64,000 nt of DNA from assembly GCF_000724605.1 (NCBI RefSeq), contig NZ_CP008802.1, positions 496,001 to 560,000 of the forward strand. The letters are read 5' to 3'. The notes beneath the pieces are model-generated. The model worked only from the letters and a program-made list of their open reading frames with translations. It searched no databases and was not told the origin of the DNA. Positions 43,071 through 51,835 of this stretch are shown in pieces (positions within the stretch are counted from its first letter, which is position 1; the number at the start of each line of letters is the position of its first letter). This DNA is from Actinotignum schaalii (GTDB lineage: Bacteria > Actinomycetota > Actinomycetes > Actinomycetales > Actinomycetaceae). The position numbers and the translations under genes are program-made.

Positions 43071-43878
43071 TTACGGGCAAGGAACGAACTCAAAATTGCC
43101 AAACTCGTCCCCAACCCCGCAGGTGTCACCTCGTTCCACGGTTTTCACCCACCCGCCGCCATTCGGCGCAGGTTCAGGTTCCGGCGCAGCCGGGGCTTCA
43201 TAGGCAGGCTCAGGTTCGGGCGCAGGCGCTTCATAGGCCGGCTCCGAGTAACCATAACCATCCTCACTGCCACCGCTATAACCAGTATCCCCACTTACCT
43301 CGCCGCCCGCGCCACTATCGCTTACCGGCGCAGCCGGGGCTGGAGCCGGGGCTTCTGGCGCAGGTGCGGCGGCTGTGGCCACTCGTGCCTTGATAGCTTC
43401 CACCTTGGCCTTGGCTTCAGGCAGCTTAAGGCTGGCCCCCCCGCAAGGTGTCACACTCGGGGTCGAGGCTGGTTGGGCATTCCTTATCCAGGTAGGCGGC
43501 CACGGCGTTCGCTTGCTCGGTGGCGAGAGTTTTGTTGAGAGTGGCGAGACTCTCAGCGAGCTTTTCGCGCTTAGCGGTAGCCTCTTTCACCTTATCCACG
43601 TCCTTGCCCGGCTTTTCGGCCAGCCCGGTCTTAGCGTCGGCCACGGCCTTTTCCAGGGCCTTGCAGGTTTCGTCCGTACCGCCATTCTCGGTGCAGCCGG
43701 TGGTATCTACAGTAGAAACCACCTTTTCCAGGGCGGTACCAGCCTTGGTGTAGGCGGCCATTGCTTCCTCAAGGGCTTTCGCGCGGTTGTTATGGACAAC
43801 AACCATCCACAGGCCAGCCCCCAGCAGCACTACGGCCATAACACCGGCGATGATAGCCGCGATCTTTTTCCGGGACAT
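43071..43878 (-). pseudogene. Membrane-anchored helical/Pro-rich surface protein, frameshifted at a G7 run
   Basis: The first part (43426-43878) encodes 150 residues: short basic start, one membrane segment (IAAIIAGVMAVVLLGAGLWMVVV) and a helical extracellular domain with Cys pairs. At a run of seven G (43436-43442, minus strand) the frame ends shortly after; removing one G continues without a break into a 120-residue Ala/Pro/Glu/Tyr-rich region (43071-43435) ending in WVKTVERGDTCGVGDEFG. The two parts are thus one gene of about 268 codons. The frameshift may be fixed, a sequencing error, or a phase-variable slip. Function unknown. The ribosome site AGAGGAAA precedes the ATG. Confidence 0.7.
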
Positions 43879-43979
43879 CTTTGATTTTCCTCTATATTTA
43901 TGCGCCGTGCTTTGGCTACCAGAATAGCGAAACGTGGCCGGGTATAGGCGGCTGACACCAACCTGGTTCTAGCGAACTC

Positions 43980-44019
43980 GGCCGGCTACGCGGCCGGGGA
44001 GCTGGTGGCGCGGGCGCGG
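43980..44019 (+). repeat. Direct repeat, copy 2 (orphan DUF3866 3' end)
   Basis: This is the second copy of the 40 bases encoding GYAAGELVARAR, here without the rest of the gene. It marks the right boundary of the inserted segment, just before the ribY stop region. Following bases are only partly similar to those after copy 1. Confidence 0.8.
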
Positions 44020-44073
44020 CCGAGGTGAGATGCATGCCCGGTGGGCCGGTGGCGCGCAGCTGCGTCGTCGTTC

Positions 44074-45120
44074 TTAATGCGCGCCACCATCGGTCAGATC
44101 CACGAACGCATCGGCCGCAGCAACCGGTTCGCGCAGGAGCTTCTCGGACATGAACGCGGCCATCGCCTCCCAACGCTGCGCATCCTGCACCCCGAGCGGA
44201 GTGCGCCCGGCATAAAGCTCAATGGTATTCGCGAGGACTTTCTCGGCCGCAGCAGCGTTATCAGCTTCACGCAGAGCCGGCACATGCTTCGCGGTGATCT
44301 CCACGGTCTCCTTCGGGTTGCTGCGCGCAAAATTCACGGCGCGGTCAAGAGCTGCAAGCATGCGGGTGAAATCATCGCGATGCGCATCCACGGTGGGGCG
44401 CAGCGAACCGAGACCCACGCCCACGAGCGGCAGCCCGCCCGGGAGCATCTCGATGGTGCGCACCGGCACCCCCTGGCGTTCCACACTGGGAACATCAGAG
44501 TTACGGAAGCCGATAATCGCGTCCACTTCCCCGCTGGCCAGGGCAGCGGCCTGGGTGTAGCCGATGTAATTCACGCTGATATCCGATTCGCTCCAGTGGT
44601 GGGCGGCCATGAGCGCCTGGAGGGCATAGTAGTTTTCGCCATACGGGCCGGGCAGCCCGACGCGGCGTCCGGCCAGGTCAGCGGCGCTCTTGATCGGGGA
44701 ATCAGCCGGCACGATGAGAGTGACGGGGTAATCCTGGTACATCGTGGCCCAATTGACCACGTCGATGCTGTTCGAGCGGCCTTCCATCATTTCATCGCCG
44801 CCCGCAAAGACTACATCCTCGCTGCCGCTGGAAAGCGCGCCGAGGAGGGATTCTTGGGCACCGTGGTGACGCAGCGTGATATCAAGCCCGGCCTCGCGGA
44901 AATAACCCTGGTCTTCGGCCACGTAGAAAGGCGCGAATTGGATATCGGGAACATAGGTGAGGCCAACGGTAAGGGAAGCGGAGGCGCTCGCGGTAGTTGG
45001 CTGCGCGGCGGCGGGCGAGGTGCTTTCGCCATTTTTATCCGCGCCGCCTCCCGCGGTTCCTCCCGCACATCCGGCCAAGCCGAGGGTAGCTGCCGCGAGT
45101 GTGGCAATGAGTCGTTTCAT
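44074..45120 (-). CDS. ribY: RibY: riboflavin-type ABC substrate-binding lipoprotein (NMT1/THI5-like)
   Basis: A 348-residue binding protein with signal peptide and lipobox LAGC (Cys about 18), a Gly/Ala/Ser-rich spacer, and an NMT1/THI5-like body (VGLTYVPDIQFAPFYVAEDQGYF, GGDEMMEGRSN, LAGRRVGLPGPYGENYYALQAL). Members bind thiamine precursors or, when linked to FMN riboswitches, riboflavin (RibY). The permease upstream on the same strand is preceded by an FMN riboswitch, so riboflavin or a flavin precursor is the likely ligand. No ATPase gene follows; the inserted segment begins right after this gene. Confidence 0.82.
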   Translation of the reverse strand: MKRLIATLAAATLGLAGCAGGTAGGGADKNGESTSPAAAQPTTASASASLTVGLTYVPDIQFAPFYVAEDQGYFREAGLDITLRHHGAQESLLGALSSGSEDVVFAGGDEMMEGRSNSIDVVNWATMYQDYPVTLIVPADSPIKSAADLAGRRVGLPGPYGENYYALQALMAAHHWSESDISVNYIGYTQAAALASGEVDAIIGFRNSDVPSVERQGVPVRTIEMLPGGLPLVGVGLGSLRPTVDAHRDDFTRMLAALDRAVNFARSNPKETVEITAKHVPALREADNAAAAEKVLANTIELYAGRTPLGVQDAQRWEAMAAFMSEKLLREPVAAADAFVDLTDGGAH

Positions 45121-45239
45121 GGGTGTCCTTTCTCGTGTGGTGCGCTTCTATGCGCTGGGGTCTTGTTGGAGCGTGAGTTGCGGATTTCGGTTTGGCGGCT
45201 ATTGTTAGCGCGTGGCCGCACCGTTATCGCACCGGATCA

Positions 45240-46043
45240 TTACCGCACCGCCGCGGTGATGTGTTTTTCGACGGTAAAGATGAGCAGGTAGATGCTGATG
45301 GCTGCGGCGGCCATGACGACGATGACAGCGAACATTCCGGTGATGTCTCCGGTGGGTTGGGCGCGCGAGAGCTCGGTGCCCAGGCCCGCTCCCCCGATGA
45401 TCATTTCGCCGACGACGGCGCCGGTGATGGAAAGAGTGAATCCGGTGCGTAGGCCGGCCAGGATGGAGGGCGCGGCCAGGGGCACGATGATGGGGAAAAG
45501 AAGGGTGAGCCGAGCTGCGCCGTCGAGCCGAGCTGCGGCAATGACATCGCGGTCGATAGCCTGCACGCCCACCGAGGTCGAGACAATAATCGGGAAAATC
45601 ACCATAATGGTGCAGAGCACCACAATGGAGGGCATCCCGTAGCCAATCCACACCACGAGGAGCGGCGCGAGGGCGACGGCGGGGACGGCTTGCGAGGCGG
45701 CGAGAAAGGGTTGGAGTGCGCTGTTAAGGAGGCGCCAGCGGGCGAGGGCGATGCCGAGGGGAATTCCGAGGAGGGCCGCCCAGGCACAGCCGGTGAGGGC
45801 CGCGGCGAGGGTGTTGCCCAGTGCGCTGAGGAGGTAGGGCGGGTGGTCGCCGATACCCAGGAGTGCGGTGGCGAGGCGTTGCCCGACCGCGCCGGGTGCG
45901 GACAGGAGATGTTCGGGCACCAGGTGGGCGCGTGTGACCATCACCCAGAGGAGAAAAACCGCGAGGAGAGAAAGGGTGGCGGGTACCCACGCGGTGCGCG
46001 ACGAGCGCGAGCGTGGGTGAGAGTTGCGGCGCACAGTGTTCAC
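45240..46043 (-). CDS. ribX: RibX: ABC permease under FMN riboswitch control
   Basis: A permease of 267 residues with about six membrane segments and the BPD_transp_1 coupling motif region (DVIAAARLDGAARLTLLFPIIVPLAAPSILAGLRTG). It resembles ThiX/SsuC permeases. The GTG at 46043 is chosen because it lies downstream of the FMN riboswitch; the frame is open through the aptamer, which is not coding. With RibY it would import riboflavin and spare de novo synthesis, being switched off when FMN is abundant. An ATP-hydrolysing subunit must be encoded elsewhere or has been lost. Confidence 0.83.
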   Translation of the reverse strand: MNTVRRNSHPRSRSSRTAWVPATLSLLAVFLLWVMVTRAHLVPEHLLSAPGAVGQRLATALLGIGDHPPYLLSALGNTLAAALTGCAWAALLGIPLGIALARWRLLNSALQPFLAASQAVPAVALAPLLVVWIGYGMPSIVVLCTIMVIFPIIVSTSVGVQAIDRDVIAAARLDGAARLTLLFPIIVPLAAPSILAGLRTGFTLSITGAVVGEMIIGGAGLGTELSRAQPTGDITGMFAVIVVMAAAAISIYLLIFTVEKHITAAVR

Positions 46044-46147
46044 GTCCTGGTTCCTGACCTTCCCGATGGCCGGGAATGCGGAAACCGGGAGACGCTGACG
46101 CCGCGGCACGCCGAAATTGCGTAGCCGAAGCAGGGCTTGGAGCCCTT

Positions 46148-46264
46148 CGATGCGCCTCCCATCCGGACTGTTACCGTCGGTTGGGGAATTCCACCCCATC
46201 GGCCACTTGCGTGGTTCGCGGACTGTTACCGCCGGTTCAGACTTTCACTGACCCCGGTGCATCG
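46148..46264 (-). promoter_or_regulatory. FMN riboswitch (RFN element) upstream of ribXY
   Basis: On the minus strand the conserved RFN order is seen: P1 arm CGATGC, CCGGGGTCAGTGAAAGTC, AACCGGCGGTAACAGTCCGCGA, then GGTGGAATTCCCC, AACCGACGGTAACAGTCCGG, ATGGGAG, and closing P1 arm GCATCG. The two CGGTAACAGTCC halves are characteristic of the FMN aptamer. Between the aptamer and the ribX GTG lies a hairpin AGGGCT/AGCCCT (about 46132-46146) without a T tract, so control may be through translation or Rho. A TAATAT/TATAGA promoter element is near 46270. Confidence 0.95.
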
Positions 46265-46337
46265 TGTTCTATATTAGCCCTTCGGGTGCTGGCGTGCACC
46301 CGTAGTTAATTTGTAGCGTGCTGGCAGACGCGCGTTG

Positions 46338-47012
46338 CTAGATTGAGGCGTGCTGGCACGCGCCCGCGGCGAGTTCGCGGAGCTTCTCCACTTCGGCATA
46401 GGCATCCTCCGCACGGAATACCGCCGAGCCCGCCACGAAGTTATTGGCTCCGGCAGCCGCGGCCTGTTCGATGGTGGAGCGGGAAATGCCGCCGTCTACC
46501 TGGATCCACACGTCCAAGCCGGCTGCCTCAATCGCGCGCCGGGTGCGGGTGACTTTCGGCATCATCGTTTCGATGAAGCTCTGCCCGCCGAATCCCGGTT
46601 CCACGGTCATGATAAGGATCATGTCGAATTCGTTGAGGATATCGAGGTACGGCTCGATGGGACTGGCTGGTTTGAGGGCGAGCCCGGCACGGGCACCCTG
46701 CGCGCGCAGTTCGCGGGCCAGGCGCAACGGAGCTTGGCAGGCTTCGGCATGGAAGGTGACGGAGGCGGCCCCTGCCTCAGCATAGGCGGGGGCCCACCGA
46801 TCCGGGTTCTCTATCATGAGGTGCGCGTCCAGCGGAACACTGGTTGCCTGCGCCGCCGCCTCAAAAATAGGCAGGCCGAGGGCGAGGTTGGGGACAAAAT
46901 GGTTATCCATAATATCCACGTGCACGAAATCGGCGTTGGAGATTTTCTCCAGTTCATCAGCTAGATGCCCGAAATCGCAGTTGAGGATTGAGGGGGAAAT
47001 CTTCACGTCCAT
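46338..47012 (-). CDS. rpe: Ribulose-phosphate 3-epimerase
   Basis: A TIM-barrel enzyme of 224 residues that interconverts ribulose-5-phosphate and xylulose-5-phosphate in the pentose phosphate pathway. Motifs: [30 protein letters not shown] with metal ligands, [25 protein letters not shown] and [10 protein letters not shown]. It follows rsmB by 10 bases, and probably ends the metK-priA-fmt-rsmB-rpe transcription unit. The ribX riboswitch region begins about 75 bases after its stop. Confidence 0.96.
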   Translation of the reverse strand: MDVKISPSILNCDFGHLADELEKISNADFVHVDIMDNHFVPNLALGLPIFEAAAQATSVPLDAHLMIENPDRWAPAYAEAGAASVTFHAEACQAPLRLARELRAQGARAGLALKPASPIEPYLDILNEFDMILIMTVEPGFGGQSFIETMMPKVTRTRRAIEAAGLDVWIQVDGGISRSTIEQAAAAGANNFVAGSAVFRAEDAYAEVEKLRELAAGACQHASI

Positions 47013-47022
47013 GATGGTCCTT

Positions 47023-48465
47023 TCAGGAGCGCCGCGCTGCGGGCGCGGGGGCGGATGCGGGTTTGAGGATGCGTGCCATGTACATGGCGTCCGTGTGATG
47101 GATATCAGGCCAGAGTTGCACGGTCATTCCGCGGGAGGCGACCGGGCGCAGGGCCCGCCGGTTCGCGGTGACGGTCACGTCTCCGAGTTCCGCTCCTTCG
47201 GTGCGTTCCAGGAAGGCGGAGATGACGTCGCGGGTTTCGGCGAGCACCGGAGAGCAGGTGGTGTAGAGCAGCAGTCCGCCGGGGCGCAGGGCCCGGTAGG
47301 CCGAATCGAGGAGTTCACCTTGGAGTTGCGTGAGTGCGCCCAGGTCGCTTTCTTTTTTGCGCCACCGGGCTTCAGGGCGACGACGCAGCGCTCCCAAGCC
47401 AGAACATGGGGCATCCACGAGGATCCTGTCATAGCTATCCGGTTCCTGAGCTCCAATGTCCCGACCATCGCCTTCCCGCAACGCAACGGTATCCGCCCAG
47501 GGTGCAACGTTTTCTTCCACGAGATCGAGGCGGTGAGCCTGGGGTTCATTCGCGTATACGCGGGCCCCGCGCCGGGCAGCCGTAGCGGCAATAGTTGCGG
47601 TTTTCCCGCCCGGGCCGGCGCACATATCCAACCAGGATTCATCCTTCCCGGAAATAGAAGATTCCGTAACAACGGCGGAGATCAACTGTGAGCCCTCATC
47701 TTGGACACCGGCGACCCCGTCGCGCACGGGCCAGAGCCGGTGTGGGTCACCGGAGGCTAGCAGCACTGCGCTGGGCACCAGGTAGGGATCTTCCCACGTC
47801 ATTTTGGCGCGTTCAATCCGGGCTTTAAGGTGCTCGGGTGAAATATTGCGGCAGGCTAATGCCACTTTCGCGGGCGTGTTATTCGCTTCGAGAACGGCTT
47901 CTACTTCGGTTGAGCGCCCGGCGGCCGCGAGGGAGGCTTCCAGCTGGCGCACGATCCAGCGCGGGTGGGAATGCCAGACCGCCAGGAATTCTTCCCGGGA
48001 TGCGGTGCTGTTTTCGATAATTCCGCGCCAAGCATCCCGGCGCTCGGAGACTCTACGTAGCACGGCGTTGACGAAACCGGCGATTCCCTGCCCTAGCTCA
48101 TTGCGGGCTAGCGCAACCGTTTCGTTAATGGCCGCGTGGGGTGGTGTTTTCAGCTCGATGAGCTGGTAGCAGCCCAGGCGGAGCAGATCAAGGGCCCCCG
48201 GGTCAATTTCTGCGAGGGTACGGCCTTGGGAGCAGCGGGCGATCATGGCATCCCAGCGGCCCTGGAGCCGCAAGGTCCCGTAGGCGAGGTTGGTGGCGAA
48301 GGCGGCGTCGCTTCGGTTGAGGCGCGCCCGGCTGACCATGCCCGGGAGGATGAGATTAGCGTAGGCATCTTCGGTATGGACTGCCCGCAGTGCATCATAA
48401 GCAACGAGGCGGGCGTGGTTCGATGATTGGCGGCGCGGTACCCAGCCGGCGGGGCGCTCATTCAT
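47023..48465 (-). CDS. rsmB: 16S rRNA m5C967 methyltransferase
   Basis: A 480-residue protein with an N-terminal NusB-like RNA-binding domain (about 15-150; [23 protein letters not shown]) and a C-terminal SAM-dependent RNA m5C methyltransferase: SAM-binding [34 protein letters not shown] with the PC motif, and [15 protein letters not shown] with the catalytic TC. It methylates C967 of 16S rRNA. The start overlaps the fmt end by eight bases, a common fmt-rsmB arrangement. Confidence 0.95.
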   Translation of the reverse strand: MNERPAGWVPRRQSSNHARLVAYDALRAVHTEDAYANLILPGMVSRARLNRSDAAFATNLAYGTLRLQGRWDAMIARCSQGRTLAEIDPGALDLLRLGCYQLIELKTPPHAAINETVALARNELGQGIAGFVNAVLRRVSERRDAWRGIIENSTASREEFLAVWHSHPRWIVRQLEASLAAAGRSTEVEAVLEANNTPAKVALACRNISPEHLKARIERAKMTWEDPYLVPSAVLLASGDPHRLWPVRDGVAGVQDEGSQLISAVVTESSISGKDESWLDMCAGPGGKTATIAATAARRGARVYANEPQAHRLDLVEENVAPWADTVALREGDGRDIGAQEPDSYDRILVDAPCSGLGALRRRPEARWRKKESDLGALTQLQGELLDSAYRALRPGGLLLYTTCSPVLAETRDVISAFLERTEGAELGDVTVTANRRALRPVASRGMTVQLWPDIHHTDAMYMARILKPASAPAPAARRS

Positions 48466-49441
48466 GCTGGCCCTCCTTCACCTCGGCATCGAAACGGGTG
48501 TGCTCGGCAAGTCGGGCACCGTTAAGCCAGGCAGAGGCATCCATATGTGCTTTGCCAGGCGGGGCAACCCGCAGTAACTGGATTGTTCCTTCCCCGCAGC
48601 CGACCACGCCGCCCGGACCGATTTCGCCCGGCGCCAGGGTCACGCGTGTGGCGGGTGCTTCGGATATTTCGGGTGTTTCGGACGTTTCGGGCGCAATGAC
48701 GCGCACCGATTCGATTTTGAAACGCTGCCCGTTGAGAGTGGTCCAAGCCCCGGGTGCGGGGTTGGCGGCGCGGACGCGATCCGCGATGCGCTGGGCGGGC
48801 CACTCCCAGTTCACCCGCGCCCAGGAAGAATCGAATTGCGGTGCGAGGGTCACCTCCCCGCTTTGGGGCTGCGCGTGGGCGCTGCCGGCGGCAATGGCGT
48901 GGAGGGTATCGCTCAATTGGCGCGCCCCGGATTGTGCCAGGCGGGCGAGTAGCTCTCCAGCGGTTTCTTCCGCTCCGATCTGAGTGACCTCACTCGCGAA
49001 AACGGGGCCGGTATCCAGGCCTTGTTCAATCTGGAAGACGCTGGTTCCGGTGGTGGTATCCCCCGCGGCAATCGCGTAATTGACTGGCGCTGCCCCGCGC
49101 CAGCGCGGCAGGAGGGAGAAGTGCAGGTTGAGCCAGCCGTGGCGCGGCACGTTGAGAAGCGCGGGCGGAATAATGAGCCCGTAGGCAACCACCGCGACGG
49201 CTTCGGGAGCAAGTTCAGCGATCTGTTCCTGGATCGCGCCGTCTTTCAAGGTGCGGGGAGTGAGCACGGGAATACCGAGTTCTGTTGCCGCGCGGTGTAC
49301 CGGCGAGGGGGTGAGCACCCGTTTGCGACCCTGGGGTGCCGGTGCGCGGGTGAGCACTCCCGCGATATCGAAACCTTCATCATGCAGTAGCTGCAAGGCC
49401 GGGACTGCGGTCTCCGGTGTTCCTGCGAATAATATTCTCAC
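48458..49441 (-). CDS. fmt: Methionyl-tRNA formyltransferase
   Basis: A 327-residue enzyme that formylates initiator Met-tRNA with 10-formyl-THF. Motifs: FAGTPETAVPALQLL at the N-terminus, VVAYGLIIPPALLNVPRHGWLNLHFSLLPRWRGAAPV with the catalytic Asn, His and the SLLP loop, and IQQ-like QIEQGLDTGPV. The C-terminal OB-like domain carries an unusual Glu/Thr/Pro stretch (about 245-262). The start codon is GTG. It lies between priA and rsmB. Confidence 0.96.
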   Translation of the reverse strand: MRILFAGTPETAVPALQLLHDEGFDIAGVLTRAPAPQGRKRVLTPSPVHRAATELGIPVLTPRTLKDGAIQEQIAELAPEAVAVVAYGLIIPPALLNVPRHGWLNLHFSLLPRWRGAAPVNYAIAAGDTTTGTSVFQIEQGLDTGPVFASEVTQIGAEETAGELLARLAQSGARQLSDTLHAIAAGSAHAQPQSGEVTLAPQFDSSWARVNWEWPAQRIADRVRAANPAPGAWTTLNGQRFKIESVRVIAPETSETPEISEAPATRVTLAPGEIGPGGVVGCGEGTIQLLRVAPPGKAHMDASAWLNGARLAEHTRFDAEVKEGQHE

Positions 49442-49489
49442 GTGTCAATCCTACCTAGTTCTTTTCTGTACCTATCTCATCCGGGTTGG

Positions 49490-51727
49490 TTACAGGGGCG
49501 GATTGACCTGTAAACGCAGTGAGCCGCCCAAGCGCTGGGCAGAGTAAGCGCCGTAGGTTTTTCGTGCCTGCCGGGTAAGGGTGATTCCGCGGGAGAGTTC
49601 TGCCCGGGCATACACAGTGATTTCTGCCGGGCGTGCCCCCGGCACCGGGCCAAGCAGCACGATTCCGGAGGCTAGCTCAAAGGCGCCCCCGGTAAGCAGA
49701 TCAGCTTCTGTTTCTTTCCCGCTCTCCGGCTGCCATTCTTTGGTACCGGTACCGGGGGAAAACTGGGTGAAAAGATGCTCACCATACGCACCCTGGGCAC
49801 CGTGCGTTCCCTGCGTACCGCGCGCCCCGGCCGCGCCTCGCACGCCTGCCGCGGATTCCCCGCGGTTGAGCGCGGCGCGCAGCATGGCAAGGTAGGTACG
49901 CACATCCCCGCTGGCCCCGGTGATTCCCACCCAGGTGGCGGTGGGTGGCAAATCGAGTTCGGCCCGTTGTTCGAGCAGCTCAGCGGCATATTCGCCCAAT
50001 TCCCATCGGGCGATCCGGTTGAGGAGTTCAGGTGGTGCTCCCCCAGCTACCAACATATGGCCGCCTTCTCCCCCGCAGCGCACCCGAGCCGCAACCCGGG
50101 CAAGCACCCGAATAAAACGTGTTTCAGCGCCCAGGCCTTCCCCGAGGAGGTAGCGTGCATCCAGCACCAATGCGGCAGCGAATCCTCCTTCGGCTTCCGG
50201 TTCTGCACCCGGGGTTGCTACCACGATCCGCGGGCGTTGGGAGACCTTCCCAATAATTCCCTCCGGGGAGTGCGCTCCGGAGAGAATAATGCCCACCCCG
50301 GGGAAAGCGCGCCCGATTTCTTCTGCGGTGCGCGCTGAACCAATCCGGATAGCCCGCAGTTTCCCGTTATGGCAGTGCTGGCAACGCCACGGGTGCACCC
50401 GCACCCCGCACCGTTGACATTGCAGAGGATCATGCGGCCTGCCCTGGACTAAGTTCCCTCCGCAGATCGCGCATAGGGCACGCTCCCCGCAATAAGCACA
50501 GCACAGTGCCGGTATGTACCCGCTGCGCGGAACCAGAATAAGAACCGGGCCATCTTCCAGGGCCCGCCGCAGAATGGGAAACGCGGGTTGGGGAAGGCGT
50601 AAATGATCCGCTTCTCCCCCGGGCCACTGGTGCGGGCCAGAAATATTCGGAAGCGCGGCCCGGCGCGCTGCCGCGGTACCATCCAGCAAGGTGATGCGGT
50701 GTTCAGATAGCAATTGCGCGCATTCTTCACTCACATAGGGTGAGAAAGCGAGGAACGCAGCATTTTCCCGCCGTGCCCGTTCCAGCACCACATCACGCGC
50801 AGCCAAGTAGGGCGCACGGATATCCCGCAGGGTGGAGGCAACATCATCCATGATGATGGCGAGCCCCAGGTCAGTGAGCGGTGCCCAGGCAGCCCCGCGG
50901 GTACCCACCACGATGCGTGATTGCCCCGAGAGCGCACTCAAAAAAGCACGGTAGCGTTTTTCATGCGATTCTTCAGAGACCATGAGCGTGGGCTTTTCCC
51001 CTACCCGGGTAGCGAGGGTAGCTTGCAGCGTTCGCGCCGCGCGGGTGGTGGGAACAACCAGGAGGACACTCCGCCCGGCGCGCCGCACTGCTTGCACGGC
51101 CCGAACCAGGACCTCCACTCCCCCGGCGGGCCCGGGTAGCGCAGCCATGCAGGCCCGCACAGCTTTCCCGGCCCCGAGCGCCGCAAGGAATTCCGGCCCA
51201 CCCCGATAGGCTTCCCAGGGCCCCGGTTCAGGAGCCAGGCGCGGGCTGGCCAAAGGAATAGCCTCCTGGGTATCAGCTAGGAATTCTTTCGCGGCGCGCG
51301 CGTGCCGTTCCGGGATAGCGGCCCGCAAAATATCAGCAACCGTTCCGGCGTATTTATCGGCAAGGGTGCGGGCAACCGAGTACACCGATGCGGTGAGAAC
51401 GGGGTGTTCCGAGACCACCCGATACAGGGGGCGTAGCCGCCCGCTGCCTTCCGTGGTGGCATCCCGGGCAACGATGAATCCGCCCACCCGCTGCGCACCG
51501 AGATCTACCACCACCCGGGTTCCTACCCGGGCACTATCCGCGAATTTTTCGGGGATAAGGTAGTCAAATACCCGGTCCATATGGGGTTGGGAGTGGAGCA
51601 CATGAACATGCGCCACGGGATTGGGCACCTTGGAGCGCACGCGGGTGCGTGCCGGGCGCGCCTCAAGCAGGGCGCCCTGCTCCCCCATGAGGGGGAGGGC
51701 ATCGAAATCAAAGAGTGTGCTCTCCAT
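49490..51727 (-). CDS. priA: PriA-like primosomal protein N', helicase-inactive type
   Basis: A 745-residue protein with a PriA 3'-DNA-binding domain at about 40-140 (VHVLHSQPHMDRVFDYLIP), a degenerate helicase region, and the zinc-binding insert with paired Cys (CCAYCGERALCAICGG, CQRCGVRVHPWRCQHC). The Walker A GKT is absent (LPGPAGGVEVLVRAV at the expected place) and the DEEH box reads MDDV, so ATP hydrolysis is unlikely. This degenerate form is known across actinobacteria. It may serve as a replication-restart scaffold. The C-terminus has Gly/Ala-rich low complexity (about 625-650). Confidence 0.9.
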   Translation of the reverse strand: MESTLFDFDALPLMGEQGALLEARPARTRVRSKVPNPVAHVHVLHSQPHMDRVFDYLIPEKFADSARVGTRVVVDLGAQRVGGFIVARDATTEGSGRLRPLYRVVSEHPVLTASVYSVARTLADKYAGTVADILRAAIPERHARAAKEFLADTQEAIPLASPRLAPEPGPWEAYRGGPEFLAALGAGKAVRACMAALPGPAGGVEVLVRAVQAVRRAGRSVLLVVPTTRAARTLQATLATRVGEKPTLMVSEESHEKRYRAFLSALSGQSRIVVGTRGAAWAPLTDLGLAIIMDDVASTLRDIRAPYLAARDVVLERARRENAAFLAFSPYVSEECAQLLSEHRITLLDGTAAARRAALPNISGPHQWPGGEADHLRLPQPAFPILRRALEDGPVLILVPRSGYIPALCCAYCGERALCAICGGNLVQGRPHDPLQCQRCGVRVHPWRCQHCHNGKLRAIRIGSARTAEEIGRAFPGVGIILSGAHSPEGIIGKVSQRPRIVVATPGAEPEAEGGFAAALVLDARYLLGEGLGAETRFIRVLARVAARVRCGGEGGHMLVAGGAPPELLNRIARWELGEYAAELLEQRAELDLPPTATWVGITGASGDVRTYLAMLRAALNRGESAAGVRGAAGARGTQGTHGAQGAYGEHLFTQFSPGTGTKEWQPESGKETEADLLTGGAFELASGIVLLGPVPGARPAEITVYARAELSRGITLTRQARKTYGAYSAQRLGGSLRLQVNPPL

Positions 51728-51791
51728 GCAACCTAGGATATCCCGGCCCTACGACAGAAAAATCCGCCGCGAAACTTCAGGGCCTAGAGAC

Positions 51792-51805
51792 CTCAGATAT
51801 CTGAG
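51792..51805. promoter_or_regulatory. 14-bp palindrome between metK and priA
   Basis: CTCAGATATCTGAG is a perfect palindrome, and two more CCTCAG half sites follow within 30 bases. The spacer is 108 bases and otherwise featureless. It could be an operator for the priA-fmt-rsmB unit or a weak hairpin after metK. Confidence 0.4.
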
Positions 51806-51835
51806 ATACCTCAGGTCGCCCTACCTCAGTGATCC

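Larger units (their letters stand above)
42341..43979. mobile_element. Small acquired segment inserted at the DUF3866 3' end
   Basis: About 1.64 kb lies between two copies of the DUF3866 3' terminus. It holds a truncated secreted-protein gene and a frameshifted membrane-anchored gene, both minus strand, with codon and base usage lower in GC than the neighbours. No integrase, transposase or terminal inverted repeat is seen, so it is probably a remnant of an element that restored the target's 3' end, or the product of homologous exchange. Confidence 0.5.

Noticed and set aside
46044-46199. Longer N-terminus for ribX starting at 46199
   Set aside because: It would translate the riboswitch expression region; the GTG at 46043 gives the normal permease length.
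46044-46264. TPP riboswitch in front of the ThiX-like permease
   Set aside because: Thi-box elements (CTGAGA, ACCTGA) are missing, whereas all conserved blocks of the FMN aptamer are present in order.
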